NCBI GenBank assembly: GCA_039602395.1
Contig: JBCNJP010000006.1
Location: forward strand, 49,875,502-49,939,501
Source of the DNA: Deinandra increscens subsp. villosa
Taxonomy: Eukaryota > Streptophyta > Magnoliopsida > Asterales > Asteraceae
Length of the DNA stretch: 64,000 nucleotides
Direction of reading: 5' to 3'
A program made the position numbers and the translations under genes. A model generated the notes under the pieces. The model had not been told where the DNA came from, ran no database searches, and saw nothing but the letters and a program-made list of their open reading frames with translations. The stretch's first letter is position 1. Every line of letters starts with the position of its first letter. Of the stretch, positions 34,675 to 46,609 are shown piece after piece.

Positions 34675-34678
<4 letters not shown>
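34141..34678. other. G/T-rich non-coding stretch with microsatellites
   Basis: One strand is strikingly rich in G and T (many GTGTGTG, GGGTGTG, TTTGGT words). It contains a (TA)n run at 34361-34387 and a pure G run at 34423-34438. The short ORFs over it are low-complexity (Tyr-Ile repeats) and not genes. Confidence 0.7.

Positions 34679-34708
<30 letters not shown>
34679..34708. repeat. (TA)n microsatellite
   Basis: A pure TA run of 30 bases, directly followed by CTAGGTTTGTAACCCGTGTG. Confidence 0.95.
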
Positions 34709-34709
<1 letters not shown>

Positions 34710-37700
34710 TAGGTTTGTAACCCGTGTGTCACACGGGGGCGTATATGTACAAACACAATATAAGCCGGTTAATGTGCTGTTTTTTCAGTGGACATGTTTG
34801 CGATATAATTTGACGTGAACAAACCATCATGTTTTATATACCTCTCAAAACTTTTTTTATGCAACATTTGATATTTTGATGATGAAATTAACATCCTTGT
34901 GTAAAATTAATAGTTTTAGGTGCTTGAAGTAGAAAGCCTCTCAGCTCACAATAAATATTACTATTCTTTACACACTGCAAGTGTATGCATAGTTGCGACT
35001 TATGAGGGGAAAAAAATATTACACGGTGCAAATGTGAAGTGTATATGTCTAAATTCAAGTAGATTACCGTTTGTATTTAGTCAGGAATGTTTTCTAACTT
35101 AACTCTACACATTTACCTTTGGATACATGTAAGGCATGTCAAAAACCAAAAACATTTTTATATTTTCTTTTCTCAATCTATGAAATTTTAATAGGTTTAA
35201 ACAATTACAATAATAATCCAACTCTTTTGTAAAAACTACAAGAAATTTCAGACATCTTGAGTACACTCTAAAGCAATTATAGGTCACAAGCTATTTATTA
35301 AAAAAGAACATAATTACCTTTCTTTTAATAAAAGGCAACCAATATGCAATTGGCCATATATTTTTCTATTAAACGCCCAATAGATAATATTAAAAGCTAG
35401 CGAGACGCTAGCAAGAAGGTACAAAACAGTCAAAGTAATGAAAACAAACATTTATCTAAAACCAACAAACCAATTAGAAAAACGCAAAGAGAACCATTTC
35501 ACCTCTCGTATATCTTTTCCTTTGCATAATAACACGCCTTTCCCTGTATTGTAATATGACATTTAGAAGCATTTTCAGCCCCAACCTTTTCCTTTAAATT
35601 TATCCACCATATAATATGTTCTATTAGAATCTACTCTCTTACAGAAATTTGAACTAAAAATTGCACTTTGCGGCACTAATTTTCTCAAAAGTGCGTTGTT
35701 TTTGTTAAAGAATTGTATTTTCCAGCACTGTTTTTTTTTTCTTTCAAAACTTCAATGTTTTGTTAAAATCTATATTTTCCAACAATGTTTTTTTTATCAA
35801 AACTCCATATTCTAGCACCGTTTTAAAATTATAATTTGCAGAGTTTTATAAAAACAGTTTCTTGCACTTTTTTAACAGTGACCAAAATAGACCACTTGAT
35901 GCAAAGTTAAACACTTAACATATTCATAACGGGTCAAAAGTAGAAAATTAAATTAAATAGAACATGTCAAATTGTTAGCTGAATATACCACTAATGTATT
36001 CAATGGTTAGAATGTCCTAAATCATCTTATCTAGAAGAAATGATCTTGAAATGTTAAAAAAAACTATTTTTATAATTATACGTTAGATATTAACAAATCA
36101 CAAAATTACATGAACTCAACTTGAAAGAAGGATTTAAAGTATTATGAAGATAAGCAATTAGAATTGAAATTGAGATTTTTGGATTTAGTCTCAGTTCTAT
36201 AATGTAACTCCCATCTACACATATAAAATGCATTAGGCTACCAATGTAGTATCGAAAAAGGGTTTTTTATCAAGTAGCATGCTTCAATCAGGTAAGAGAA
36301 CTAACTAAGATAAATCAGTATGAACAATAAAGGATTTGTCAAAAAACTATTACAAAAACAAAAATGAAAGAAACTAATGGATTACCTTGGATTGAATACA
36401 ATTTACAAAACAATGAACTCTAGGCCATAGTAGGAGGTTCTAAATCTTCAATATAAGATCACTATAGTAAGTCTGGTTTCACTACTTATACATATATATC
36501 TTTTTGTGACCAAATATTCCATCTATATGTGGTTCATTTCATTTTAAGAAACTTTATAAATGTGAATATCCAGATCTTTAAAAGTTTGATATGATATTTA
36601 TATGATACAATTACTATTATAGTCAAAAGATTGGACAATTCTGTTCAAGATGAGACAAGTCAACCAGTGTAACGTGAGTTTAGAAAGCATAATTGATGAC
36701 TGAAATACACTTAACTTTCTAGTTTAATTTAATATAGTTAATAAGTACCAAGCAGTGATTGATGATGTTTAACTCGTAGGTTTTAATTAAGAAGGCTTAA
36801 CCAAAGATATTGGTGAAGGATGCTTATAAATCCTAAGTGACTGCTTAAGTAGTCCTATACAGGATCTTTAAAAAGAACTCTATCACATACTCCATGCTTA
36901 ATCACCAAATCTTTGATGAAGTTGGTTTTTAAAAAAAAGAAAGACCCATACTCTTAACTACTTGTCCATACATACAATGATTCTATTCTACATTTCGGTC
37001 TTCTAAATCATTACATTTGCACTTGCTATTCTCACCTTTAGTCCATACATACAATGATTCTATTCTACATTTCGGTCTTCTAAATCATTACATTTGCACT
37101 TGCTATTCTCACCTTTATTGAGGCATGATCTAGTATATTCCCAATATATCTCAAGTTCTCAGCCTAAAGATTGACATGAAAGTATCACCTAGTATCCACC
37201 AAAACAATATCTAAGGTGAAAAACGTAGTCTGTGTCTCAGTGGTACATGAGCACATCAAGTTTGTACTTCTTTCAAAACCTCATCGTAGGTGATCCTTTG
37301 GTGATATAAAAATCATACTATCATGACAATTGACATGGCATATTTTCAGCCCCATTAATCCTCATCTTTTACACATTCACAAAGGACTGCAAACAATTCC
37401 ATATGTGCGGCACACATATACTTTCCTTGAGATGGTCAGAGAATGAATGAGCCTACAACTATCATATGAACAAAATATCTAATGAAATAAAACACCAACT
37501 TCCACAAACCATAATGTGAAAGCATAATTTTGGACCTAAAAAATTTGGTAATCTAATTCATTGAAAACGATGAACCTTATTACCCTAGAAAGCATATGAA
37601 TGTGCTATGTTGCTAATAGATAAAAATTGAGCGAATAGAGAGTTTTATTGGATTTATGTTTCAATAGTGGCAGCTAATCAAAGGAACAACAAAACAAAAT

Positions 37701-38300
37701 TAAGCAAAACGCCTACCAATTGAATGTCATATGATTCTATCTTCGTCATCCTCATAAAGAAGTATATGAGTTAAACAGAGAACTTACTTGAATCGAAGAG
37801 CAATTGGCAGTCTCCGTTTTACGGGTTAGAAATGGTATTAAAGATTATACCTTACTAAAGATGCAGAATCTTGTATCACTCGAAGTGGAGCTGTGGTGCC
37901 TATTAGGCGGTGCAATTGTGCTATTATTCCGATCACGAACCCTACGATATTTATAAACACAAAGAGACTAATGTTATTTACACATTCCCAATTATAACTC
38001 TTAAGTATAATCAAGAATCAGATAAAGAACTTTACCAACCCAAATTAATTGTTGCAATTGAAGAGTATCGAAGATGATTGAAATCCCCACTTGAATCCCC
38101 TCCGCTGGACGAAATTCCCAATTAAATGGGGTGCTTCAACAGTCTGGGAGCCGAAACTGATGATTCAATGTAAATTAGGGTTACGTAGAAGGGGGCGGGA
38201 GAGTGTCTACATAGAAGAGAGATTAGCGCCAAAACACAAGGAAGGATGCATCGAGAGGCTGCCACGTGGTAAGTAATATCTTTACTTATTAAAGTAGTAG
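34709..38300. mobile_element. Possible non-autonomous Helitron with captured DNA
   Basis: The left end (CTAGGTTTGTAACCCGTGTG then TCACACGGGG) has the ACCCGtgtgtcacaCGGG hairpin style seen at the 5' end of many plant Helitrons, next to a TA run. The right end (CTTTACTTATTAAAGTAGTAG, 38279-38300) has a short stem (CTTTA...TAAAG) close to another TA run. Inside, 3.6 kb lacks any Rep/helicase ORF. It is AT-rich with intron-like texture and, near 38060-38270, a denser first-exon-like segment read on the minus strand. No gene named. The typical 5'TC/3'CTRR ends are not clear. Confidence 0.35.
36964..37117. repeat. Perfect 77-bp tandem duplication
   Basis: The unit starting GTCCATACATACAATGATTC (36964-37040) is repeated without a visible change at 37041-37117. 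Confidence 0.95.
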
Positions 38301-38320
38301 ATATATATATATATATATAC
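38301..38320. repeat. (AT)n microsatellite
   Basis: About 20 bases of AT between the possible Helitron end and MITE-1. Confidence 0.9.
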
Positions 38321-38324
38321 ATAT

Positions 38325-39086
38325 AGGGTAAGGATCATGTGAAAACAACTTTTATTGCGAAAACACGAAAACAAATATTAAAACCTCTATAACTTTTTCA
38401 TACGTTAATATTTTTAAAAAACATTTGCACCAAAATCCTTAAAATTATGTTAACTTTAGTTCTGGAAAAAAATATAAAAAAATCAAATTTTTTTAAAAAA
38501 TTATTATTGCACAGGTGCAATAATTTTTTTTATTATTATTGCACATATGCAATAATATTAAAACCTTTATAACTTTTTCATATGTTAAAATTTTTTATAA
38601 AAAATTGCACTATAAATCTTATAATTCTTTTATCTTTAATTCTGGAGAAAATTAAAAAAAATTTAACGTTTTTAAATTTTTTTTATTATTGCACATGTGC
38701 AATACAAAATTATTATTGCACATGTGAAATAATATTAAAACCTCTATAATTTTTTTCATACGTTAATATTTTTGATAAAAAATTGTACCATAGATCTTAT
38801 AATTCTGTTATCTTTAATTCTTGAAAAAATTAAAAAAAAATTAATGTATTTTTTGTTAATATTGCACATGTGTAATATAATTAATACGTATTATTGCACA
38901 TGTGCAATAATAAAAAAATCACGAAATTTTATATGTTTAATTTTTTTCCCAGAATTAAAGGTGATATAATTTTAAGACTTTTGGCGCAAATTTTTTAAAA
39001 AAATATTAACGTATGAGGAAGTTATAGAGGTTTTAATATTTGTTTTCGTGTTTTCGCAGTAACATCTTGTTTTTATTTGATCCTTC

Positions 39087-39090
<4 letters not shown>
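38325..39090. mobile_element. MITE-1: 766-bp foldback element in TA repeats
   Basis: The ends AGGGTAAGGATCA and, reversed, AGGGGAAGGATCA are inverted copies. The next ~75 bases also match in inverted order (GCGAAAACACGAAAACAAAT against ATTTGTTTTCGTGTTTTCGC). It lies between two TA microsatellites, consistent with insertion at TA. Inside are about three ~175-bp direct copies containing CCTCTATAACTTTTTCATA and the palindrome TTGCACATGTGCAA. No coding capacity. Confidence 0.85.

Positions 39091-39149
<59 letters not shown>
39090..39149. repeat. (TA)n microsatellite, ~60 bp
   Basis: A pure alternating TA/AT run between MITE-1 and MITE-2. Confidence 0.95.
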
Positions 39150-39152
<3 letters not shown>

Positions 39153-39310
39153 AGAGGATCATTTGAGAACCAAATGGTTTTGAGAACTTTTGAGAACCAT
39201 TCTGAGCCACTAGTTATATATAAGGAAATCCCCCCCCCCCCATGAATTTGAGTGGCTCCCCCTTGAAAATTAGTGGCCCAGAATGGTTCTTAAAAGCTCT
39301 CAACGGTGAG
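39150..39310. mobile_element. MITE-2, same family as 63842-64000
   Basis: It starts GGGAGAGGATCATTTGAGAA. An inner foldback pairs AACCATTCTGAGCCACT with AGTGGCCCAGAATGGTT, with a C-run in the loop. The copy at 63842 has the same start, the same CCCCC(T)CCCATGAATT core and the same order of parts. The right end is not sharply defined here. Confidence 0.7.
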
Positions 39311-39500
39311 TTTTAAATCTCACTAGAGTGAGTTTTATAATTTGCATAGAGTTTTAAACTAAATAGCGAGTTTTATAGAACGTCGACTATTAAAGTTTGC
39401 AGTGAGTTTAGAAAGTAGTGAGCTTTAAAACTCAAAAGTGAGTTTAAAAACTCAAGAGTGAGTTTAAAACTCAAAAGCGAGTTTAAAGTTTGTTAACACA
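39310..39500. repeat. GTGAGTTTAAAACTCAA short repeat
   Basis: Words of the form AGTGAGTTTAAAACTCAA recur about eight times, the last four (39405-39490) nearly in tandem with a 16-20 base step. The same word reappears singly at 40560-40600. Confidence 0.8.
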
Positions 39501-41552
39501 CATAAAACTCATATAATTTCAAACTAATATATTAGCCAACTAAATGGGAAAACCTTCACTGATGTAATCACTATAACAACAGGGTGTTCAGCTCTTTGTA
39601 TTGGTTGTTTGTTTATTCTTTCAAGTGATGTTGCGATATCTTTTCATAAAGTAGCTACAAACCTATTATCATTGATATTTACGTTTTGTTAGATAAACTG
39701 ATAATGACAACGTCTGATAAATAACTGAACTCCTATAGGCTACAATAACACAAAACACATCCTATAAATTATATGCATAACTACTGATAAAAAGAGTTAG
39801 GTAAGACCTTATTAGTAATTTCGGTCAATCCATCAGATATAGTAAGTATAAATAACATTTGTAATTTGTTAAACAAATCATAAACATTTCAGTCAGATCA
39901 TCAGATATACCAAGTATAAATAAAAGTTGTTAAACAAATCATAAACAATATTGGCTGCAACATAGGAAAGAAAACGTAATATTAGGTAAATTTGCAAAAT
40001 GTTACGCGTAATACACCACTATTTTATTTATAACAATTTTACAGCATCCTCATTATAAGCTCTTTTTAATTATTAGTCATCTTCAAAGTTCACTTAATAC
40101 TTATAATAAGTATTTAAGTTTTCAATTTACATTTTCTGAGGAACAATTAGGTTCAAAGTTACATTTTCTGCTACATTCTTTTCAATACACAGAGTTTTAT
40201 GATGTTGTTTTACAATTGATTCGTATTTTATTGACATAAGTCTACATCATTTAATCAAATGTTGCCTTAACCTCATTAACTAATATGTATTGGGAACCTT
40301 TGAGACATTAGCACTATTTTGCTAGACACATTTTTCCTATATGATTTCTCCTTTCTGCTGCTGCTGTAATGCTGTATGGGTACTTAGGTTTCCCTCATTT
40401 TTACCTAACTTACTCTGCATAAATTTTGTCCTGTCATCATATTCATACATCATTTATGTGACCTGTGTTTAAGATTATCCTTTCTAATTTTTTGCAAAAA
40501 ATAAAAAAAATTAGTTAGCCACTTTACAATCTTTAATTTCACTTGTTTAAGAATATTAAAACTCACTTTAAATATGGTAGAATTAAAACTCACTTTGCAG
40601 ATTGATCCTAATCATCTTCGATAGTTTGATAGCCCAGGTAAACTACTTGGCAAAAATATACATTGATTCAAGTTAACTAAACCAATCTTCATATAGATAA
40701 AAATGATTATCATAAAAATATACCATAGACACACATATATTGGAGATTTGATCCTAATCCATCTTCTAAGACCATTAAACATGACCCCATTGGTTCCTAG
40801 GGTCCAGGTAACTGGTTAGTACTCCAGATTACATTAGTTTGTTAACGGATAACTGATTATCATCACCCTGTCACCTTTAACACTATAAACTATAATTAAC
40901 AATTAATCCTCATCTTTAAAGGCAGTATCAATAAGCTTCCTTCTGTAAAAGTCAAACTCTTGTGTATACTCTTGGGTTATCACATATCACTCTAAGCAAA
41001 CCTTCCATCACATAAACGAATTAAGAATAATTCTACCAGATTAAACAAAAATCACATAAATAAATTGCAACTTCATAATATCAGAATAAAAAAAACCCTA
41101 CAAAATGATTGTTCCATTGGAATCAAAAAACCGAAAACCCTAAATACCAAATATTGAACTCAACGAAAACCCTAAATTTACCAAAAATTAAACTCACAGG
41201 AATTTCTGATCACAGTGCCTCGGTAATATCCATCGAGTATTAGGAATTTCTGCGAAACGTCGATGACGGAAAGAATGCAATTTCTGATGAGAATGCCTCA
41301 GTCCTATACGTCGAAGATGAGGAATCCAGATTTAAGAATTAAGATCGGATTTCACAGGAATAAACGTTGATGTCGATGACGCTATTTCTAACCTTAATGT
41401 AAATTGCGAAAAGACCATCTAACCCATGCCCGTGATTTCCTTTTCATATCGTTAGAATTCAGCAATCAAATCTCAATTGTGGGATTAAACGATCTAATGG
41501 TTAAAAAAAGGGTCTACGGGGTCTACACTTTTTATGGGGTCTACTATGAACT
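39501..41552. other. AT-rich stretch without a recognisable gene
   Basis: No ORF above background. At 41090-41410 there is a denser part, with three GTCGA/TCGATGA words and repeated GGAATTTCTG. Read on the minus strand, it looks like the leader and start of a captured or decayed gene. I cannot name it. Confidence 0.5.
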
Positions 41553-41554
41553 TT

Positions 41555-41586
<32 letters not shown>
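41553..41586. repeat. (TC)n-(TA)n compound microsatellite
   Basis: TCTCTC run to about 41569, then TATATA to 41586. Confidence 0.95.
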
Positions 41587-41824
41587 GGAGAGTTAGGCTA
41601 CATCACATAAAAAGCCTACATCCATTGCGGATTGATCTGGGGCGTCCATCAAGATCATCCAATAGCCAAGATCTATGGTGTTTTCGCCTATGGCGTTTTC
41701 GGTGGGGAAAAAAAACACCATAGGCGGAAACACCATAGATCATGGCTGTTGGATGATCTTGATGGACGCCCCAGATCAATCCGCAATGGATGTAGCGTTT
41801 TTGCTTGATGTATTTTACCCTAAA
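41587..41824. mobile_element. MITE-3: near-perfect hairpin
   Basis: A left arm (about 41587-41700) and a right arm (about 41715-41824) are reverse complements over ~80-110 bases with few mismatches. Both carry the block CATCCATTGCGGATTGATCT or its complement. The loop is a short A-rich run. It lies between TA microsatellites. The ORF over it is only the palindrome read through. Confidence 0.9.

Positions 41825-41826
<2 letters not shown>

Positions 41827-41874
<48 letters not shown>
41827..41874. repeat. (TA)n-(GA)n compound microsatellite
   Basis: TA run to about 41856, then GAGAGA to 41874. Confidence 0.95.
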
Positions 41875-41875
<1 letters not shown>

Positions 41876-42195
41876 GAAGGATAAAATGAAAACCTCTCCG
41901 AATTTGGAAAACGATGAAAACAAGCTAAAAAATTTGATTTTTGTTCCGATATTTTTTATGGTGATTCTCTAAGTTAAAAAGACCCCCTTTATGAAAAAAA
42001 TTATAAAAAAAAAACGCATAGTAAATTTTTTTAAAAAATATATTTTATAACTGAGGTTACATATGTAACAGGGTACTGCTACATATGTAACCTCGGTTAT
42101 AAAATATTTTTTTTTTAATTTTACTAGGTGTTTTTTTTTGTTTTTTTGCATAAAGGGGGTTTTCGAAACTCGGAGAGGTTTTCATTATATCCCTC

Positions 42196-42198
<3 letters not shown>
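41875..42198. mobile_element. MITE-4: ~320-bp palindromic element
   Basis: Outer arms AAAATGAAAACCTCTCCGA and TCGGAGAGGTTTTCATTAT are inverted copies. The centre is a second inverted pair around GGTTACATATGTAAC. It ends CCCTCCCCT beside a TA run, like MITE-1. No coding capacity. Confidence 0.85.

Positions 42199-42245
<47 letters not shown>
42199..42245. repeat. (TA)n microsatellite
   Basis: About 46 bases of pure TA right of MITE-4. Confidence 0.95.
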
Positions 42246-42247
<2 letters not shown>

Positions 42248-45200
42248 GGGTAATCATGGCACTGGAGGCTTTGAAAGTACTGTTGTGACCTATATTATTC
42301 TCGGCGGGGGGATATGGGTTCAATGATTTGGTGTGTGTGTGTGTGGAACTTTTATAAATATGCCCCATAATGTTTTAAAGCATGAAATAATAGTTTGGTA
42401 GAAGTTTGGGCGCTAAAATGTAAATAAAAAGTATAGGGACTAAAATTGTCATTCTGTGAAAGTTGCCTCCCGGTACGCGAGCTCCCCCTCGCAGTACGCA
42501 AGCCATGTCAGCGACCAGATTTCGTTTTTGGCTCGTTTTGGTCCACGTCGTCTTGCTTGTTCTCCAAAATTGGACCTCCTACGCGTCGTTTTTGAAGGGC
42601 TACTCACCATAGACACCTGGAGCAGCCTCCTGCGCCTCTAACCAGTATAAATACTCGATCAATTGCTCCAGAATCACTCACCAATTCACTGATTTCTTTT
42701 CTAAAAACCCTTAACCACGTCCGAAACTTCTTCTGTCAAATTCGATTAACTCGTTTGGAGTTAGAGGCTCAAATTCAGCAGTCAACCATCATTAGGTATG
42801 ATTAACAATAACCTATCTCATTTTTTGCTGATTTTGTCTCTAAGTATGATTTTTAAAATTATGTAAAAATTAGGGTTCTTGAGCTTGTTTTGCCAAAATT
42901 GGGTAATCGGGTTGGAATTAGGGTCTGAATTTTGGTAGGTAACCCTAAAATAATGTGTTTTAAGAAAGACCTAAGTTTATTTCATAATTGGAAAAGGTTT
43001 GGTAAATGTTTTGTTAACTTGTCAAAATTAGGGTTTCGTAACGTTATTCTGCCCAAATTGAGTAAACGGTTTTGAACTAAGCTGTGATATTTTAAAGTGT
43101 ATTATAAAATGTTATAATGGATAATACCTTAAGTCGTTTTGAATAAAAATAAGTTTTCGTCAAGAAATGAGAAAAACGGGAAATCAGGGTTTCTAAATAA
43201 GATTACTTAATATAAAATAATTCGTAGGGTACGGGGACTTGATTTTTGGTGTAATACCATGTTTACATATATAATAAGTATATATGAATTTAAAATGGAT
43301 AAATATTAAAGTATTGAGTATACCGAGTTAATCGGATATTTAGAAGTTCGTGCGGACTGGAAGTATAAGCGCCTGTACACTGGGGTTTTTGGCAAAGCGG
43401 GGATGTCGCCTAAATCCCAACTGGGACCTGGCATACCTCACTGGGCGATCCTGGAGTGAGCTTTTACTTATAGGAATGCGCATCTCCGTATTATCGTTAA
43501 AAGAAAAGGATAACTGCCTAAAGGGCATTTTGGTCATTTTGACTTTTAAAAGGAATAAACTTAATAATATAATATTATTAAGATAATAAGATTTTAAAAT
43601 AAACATAGAAAGTGTTTATTGTATTAAACCTTGCGTTAACGCCATATAATACGTGATTAGGTTTAATTAGAAGGCATAGCCGAGGTTTTGCCTGAATTAA
43701 CTGCTTAAGAGAATAAGGTGAGTTCTATGAGCCCACTTTTAAATGTTTTAAATGTTTTCGTGCTGATATACATACAAATGCTATGAAAATATCTTCAAAT
43801 GGTTTATAACCGAATTATTGCCTATTTTAACTGTTAGAATTGTTAAAAGGTTTTTGATTAATATATACGTGAAAGGTTATGAAAATATTATGAAAATGAT
43901 TATTGATGAAATGTTTTATAAGTATTAAACTGCTAAATGGCTGTTGATTTGAAATATACGTGAAAAGGTTGTGATAATAGTTACAGCTGAAATGTCCTAA
44001 AATGTTAAACTCCTAAATTGCTTTAGGAATGTTATATATGAGAAATGTTAAGGAAATGTGTTAAAATGCCTTTTACATGTTTTGTGCCAATACACATACG
44101 TAGAATGTTTTAAAGCCTATAACTGTTATAAATAATGACTACCTGTTATAAACTATTTTCGGGAAGGTTATAATAAACGGGTAATGTAAAGGATGAAACT
44201 TTTATATAAAGTTTTGAGAAATGGAAAATGTGAATGTTTGTTCTAAGCTTATGTATGTGAATAAGTGTCGGGAAAATATGATCTTATTAGCCTTGTTGTG
44301 ATTGTAAGATGTAATCTATACTGGGATGATTCTATATCATATTAGTTTGTATTTCAGGTGTGGTGGATACGCTGCGGTACTTCCGATATATAAACACCCG
44401 TAATACAATAGGAAATGTTATAGAATAAGTCCAGTGAAGGTTTCACCGAAGTTTAACAAGACCCATAACATTATATTTATAAACTCTTATTTCCATATAC
44501 GGGTGATGGACTGGTGTTGAAAAGGTTATGAGTCCAAATACAAAGGTTATTTAAATGGACTTTTGAAAATGTTGAAAATGTTTTAATCTAAGCATATATT
44601 GTCTAGTGAAAAGGGAAATGGTGGTAGTACAACTAGAAGCGGGGAATGACGGTTCTCCGAGGTAGCGACAGCTGCTCTATTAAAAAGGTATTCGGGTGGC
44701 GACGGTTGCCCGAGGAACTAACGTGGTTCCAATAGACAATGCTTAGTAAATAAATGTCTGCTTATAAAATTTTGTATAACTCTTTATACCTAATGATTAT
44801 TTGCACAAGAGAGGTCTAGGAGACCCAAGGTACTTTAAGTACTAAATGGTTTTTACTATGATTTAAAGGTTATGTCTTGATATAATACTATTATGTTTAT
44901 ACCTGTTAAATGGTTAAATGGACAAATGGTTAAATGGTTAAATGGAAAAATAGTTAAATGGTTAAATGGATAAATGTTTTGATATAACTCTGTTATGTCT
45001 TATACCTGAAAAATGTTTAAAGGTTATATTTTGATGTAATTCTTATACATGATAAATGTTTAAAGGATAATGGTTTTAAAGTTACAGTATAATTTTTTTA
45101 TGTTTTATACTTACTAAATGTTTGATAAAAGGGGGCTGTTAGGCCCAAGCGTTGAAATAAACTTTCGAGACAAAGGTAACGTTTTTAAAAAAACGTAGAA

Positions 45201-45409
45201 CTCACTAGCGTAAGCTGACCTTCCAAAAACATATGTATGTCAGGTGATGACGATGTTTAAGGTAGCAAGGAAAGGGCTTTGGTGAGATTTAGGTTTCGAC
45301 AGTGGTATACGGGTGTCCTGTAACGTTAAAAACTTATTGGTCCGATTAAAACATTACCGACCGGGTTTAGTAAATTAAAAGTTAAAACGGATTAATCGGT
45401 AATCCGTTA
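42246..45409. other. LTR-like non-coding tract, identity unclear
   Basis: 3.2 kb without a credible ORF. A TATA-like word (CAGTATAAATACTC, about 42644-42657) is followed by a leader-like CT-rich part. Further on are many ATGTTAT/AAATGTT words, a block with AGCGACAGCTGCTC and GGCGACGGTTGCCCGAGG (44660-44725), a GGTTAAATGG tandem run (44913-44975), and a CAGGTGATGACGATG word near 45240. This texture reminds me of the long LTR/leader of chromovirus-type gypsy elements, but I see no partner LTR, PBS or protein. Confidence 0.3.
44913..44975. repeat. GGTTAAATG short tandem repeat
   Basis: About six to seven units of 8-9 bases, some with GGACAAAT or GGAAAAAT variants. Confidence 0.9.
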
Positions 45410-46594
45410 TGCAGCGGAATTAAAAATTTTACTAATTTTAGACGCGTAAACCGTTGGTGTCGAAATCGTGTCAACAGGATCACCATCACCAAAATCACAC
45501 AAACACCATTTCGCGTTAAACCATTTAACGCGAAAAAAGTAACGATTACACAATCAAAATTTAAACATCTAAAATAAAACGGAGTTTAGATATACCTTCG
45601 CAGTGAACTAACAAACGTTAGAGACACCGAAGGACAACGTGATGACGCTAGGATTTCATGGAAAACCCGATCAGACGTTCGGATCAAATAGTTTTGCGAA
45701 TCGCGAGATCGTCTCCAACCGATTCGTTGCGTACCACAACGATTCGGTTTGTGGTGGTGACTAGCGAGCACCAAGGAAATGGAGATGACAACGGCGGCTA
45801 GGGTTAGCCGGGGCGATCTAGCGATTTGGGCAACGAGGGCCGCTCCGTCGATGTCGCGATGACAACGACTTACTAAGGAGGTTATGGCGTCGCGGTGTTT
45901 ACGGAGAACCAAAGTCGCGATAGCGACCTAAACCGCGGCGGTGACGGGTACAATGGGACGCGGCGGCGACGTCGGCTCGAGTCTCGGGCAGTAGCGGTGT
46001 GCAGCGCTTGATGGTCTCGATGTGATGGTCGTTGTATGCAAGATGCGACGGTGGCTCGCCGGCGGCAAGGGCTCACGACGGAGGAAGGATCCGGCGAGCG
46101 GGAGAGAGAGAGCGACGTGAGGGAGAGGGGGCGACGGCTCAAGAGGCGTAAAATGGGATTCCCCCCGACCCTAATCCTTAGTCACTTATTTATAAGTCGA
46201 CTAATTACAGTTCAAGCCTCTCTTTAATTCTCTTTAATCGAATCGAACCATCATTATTTACGAATTAATAAAACAAGTATATTAATACAAGAGTCGTAAA
46301 CCCGAGAACTAATAAATTCAAATAACCATTTATTCAATTTATTATTTCCACCGCTAATGATTAATCGATAAATCGAAAATGTTATTCTCCGTTAATTATC
46401 GCAAGGATAATTATTCATAATTAACTAAAATGGTTATTAATCATAAATAAACAATGAGTAGTTACGTATTTCTGTGATGGACCGGTTAACTTATTAAGCG
46501 GTCTAATATCTTGTTGCCCTCAGTGTAACTCTTTACGGGTCATAACCGGGTCGAGTTCTTGGTGTTGTCGGGTCTGGACATCCAATATCCAACA
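45410..46594 (-). mobile_element. 3' LTR of Copia-C
   Basis: On the plus strand it ends GGACATCCAATATCCAACA, followed by the PPT region. It carries a minus-strand TATA (plus-strand TATTTATA, 46187-46194). It is GC-rich at 45580-46140, where long ORFs are compositional and not genes. The left edge is a guess (TGCAGCGG at 45410) because the partner LTR is truncated. Confidence 0.6.
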
Positions 46595-46609
46595 ATCTCC
46601 CACTTGGAC
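46595..46609 (-). other. Polypurine tract of Copia-C
   Basis: Minus strand GTCCAAGTGGGAGAT directly before the LTR start TGTTGGATATT. Confidence 0.7.

Noticed and set aside
41603..41923. ORFs on both strands over MITE-3
   Set aside because: The same palindrome read from both sides.
45586..46142. Two reverse-strand Arg/Ser-rich ORFs (108 and 86 codons)
   Set aside because: They lie wholly inside the Copia-C LTR in a GC-rich patch. Open frames there follow from composition.
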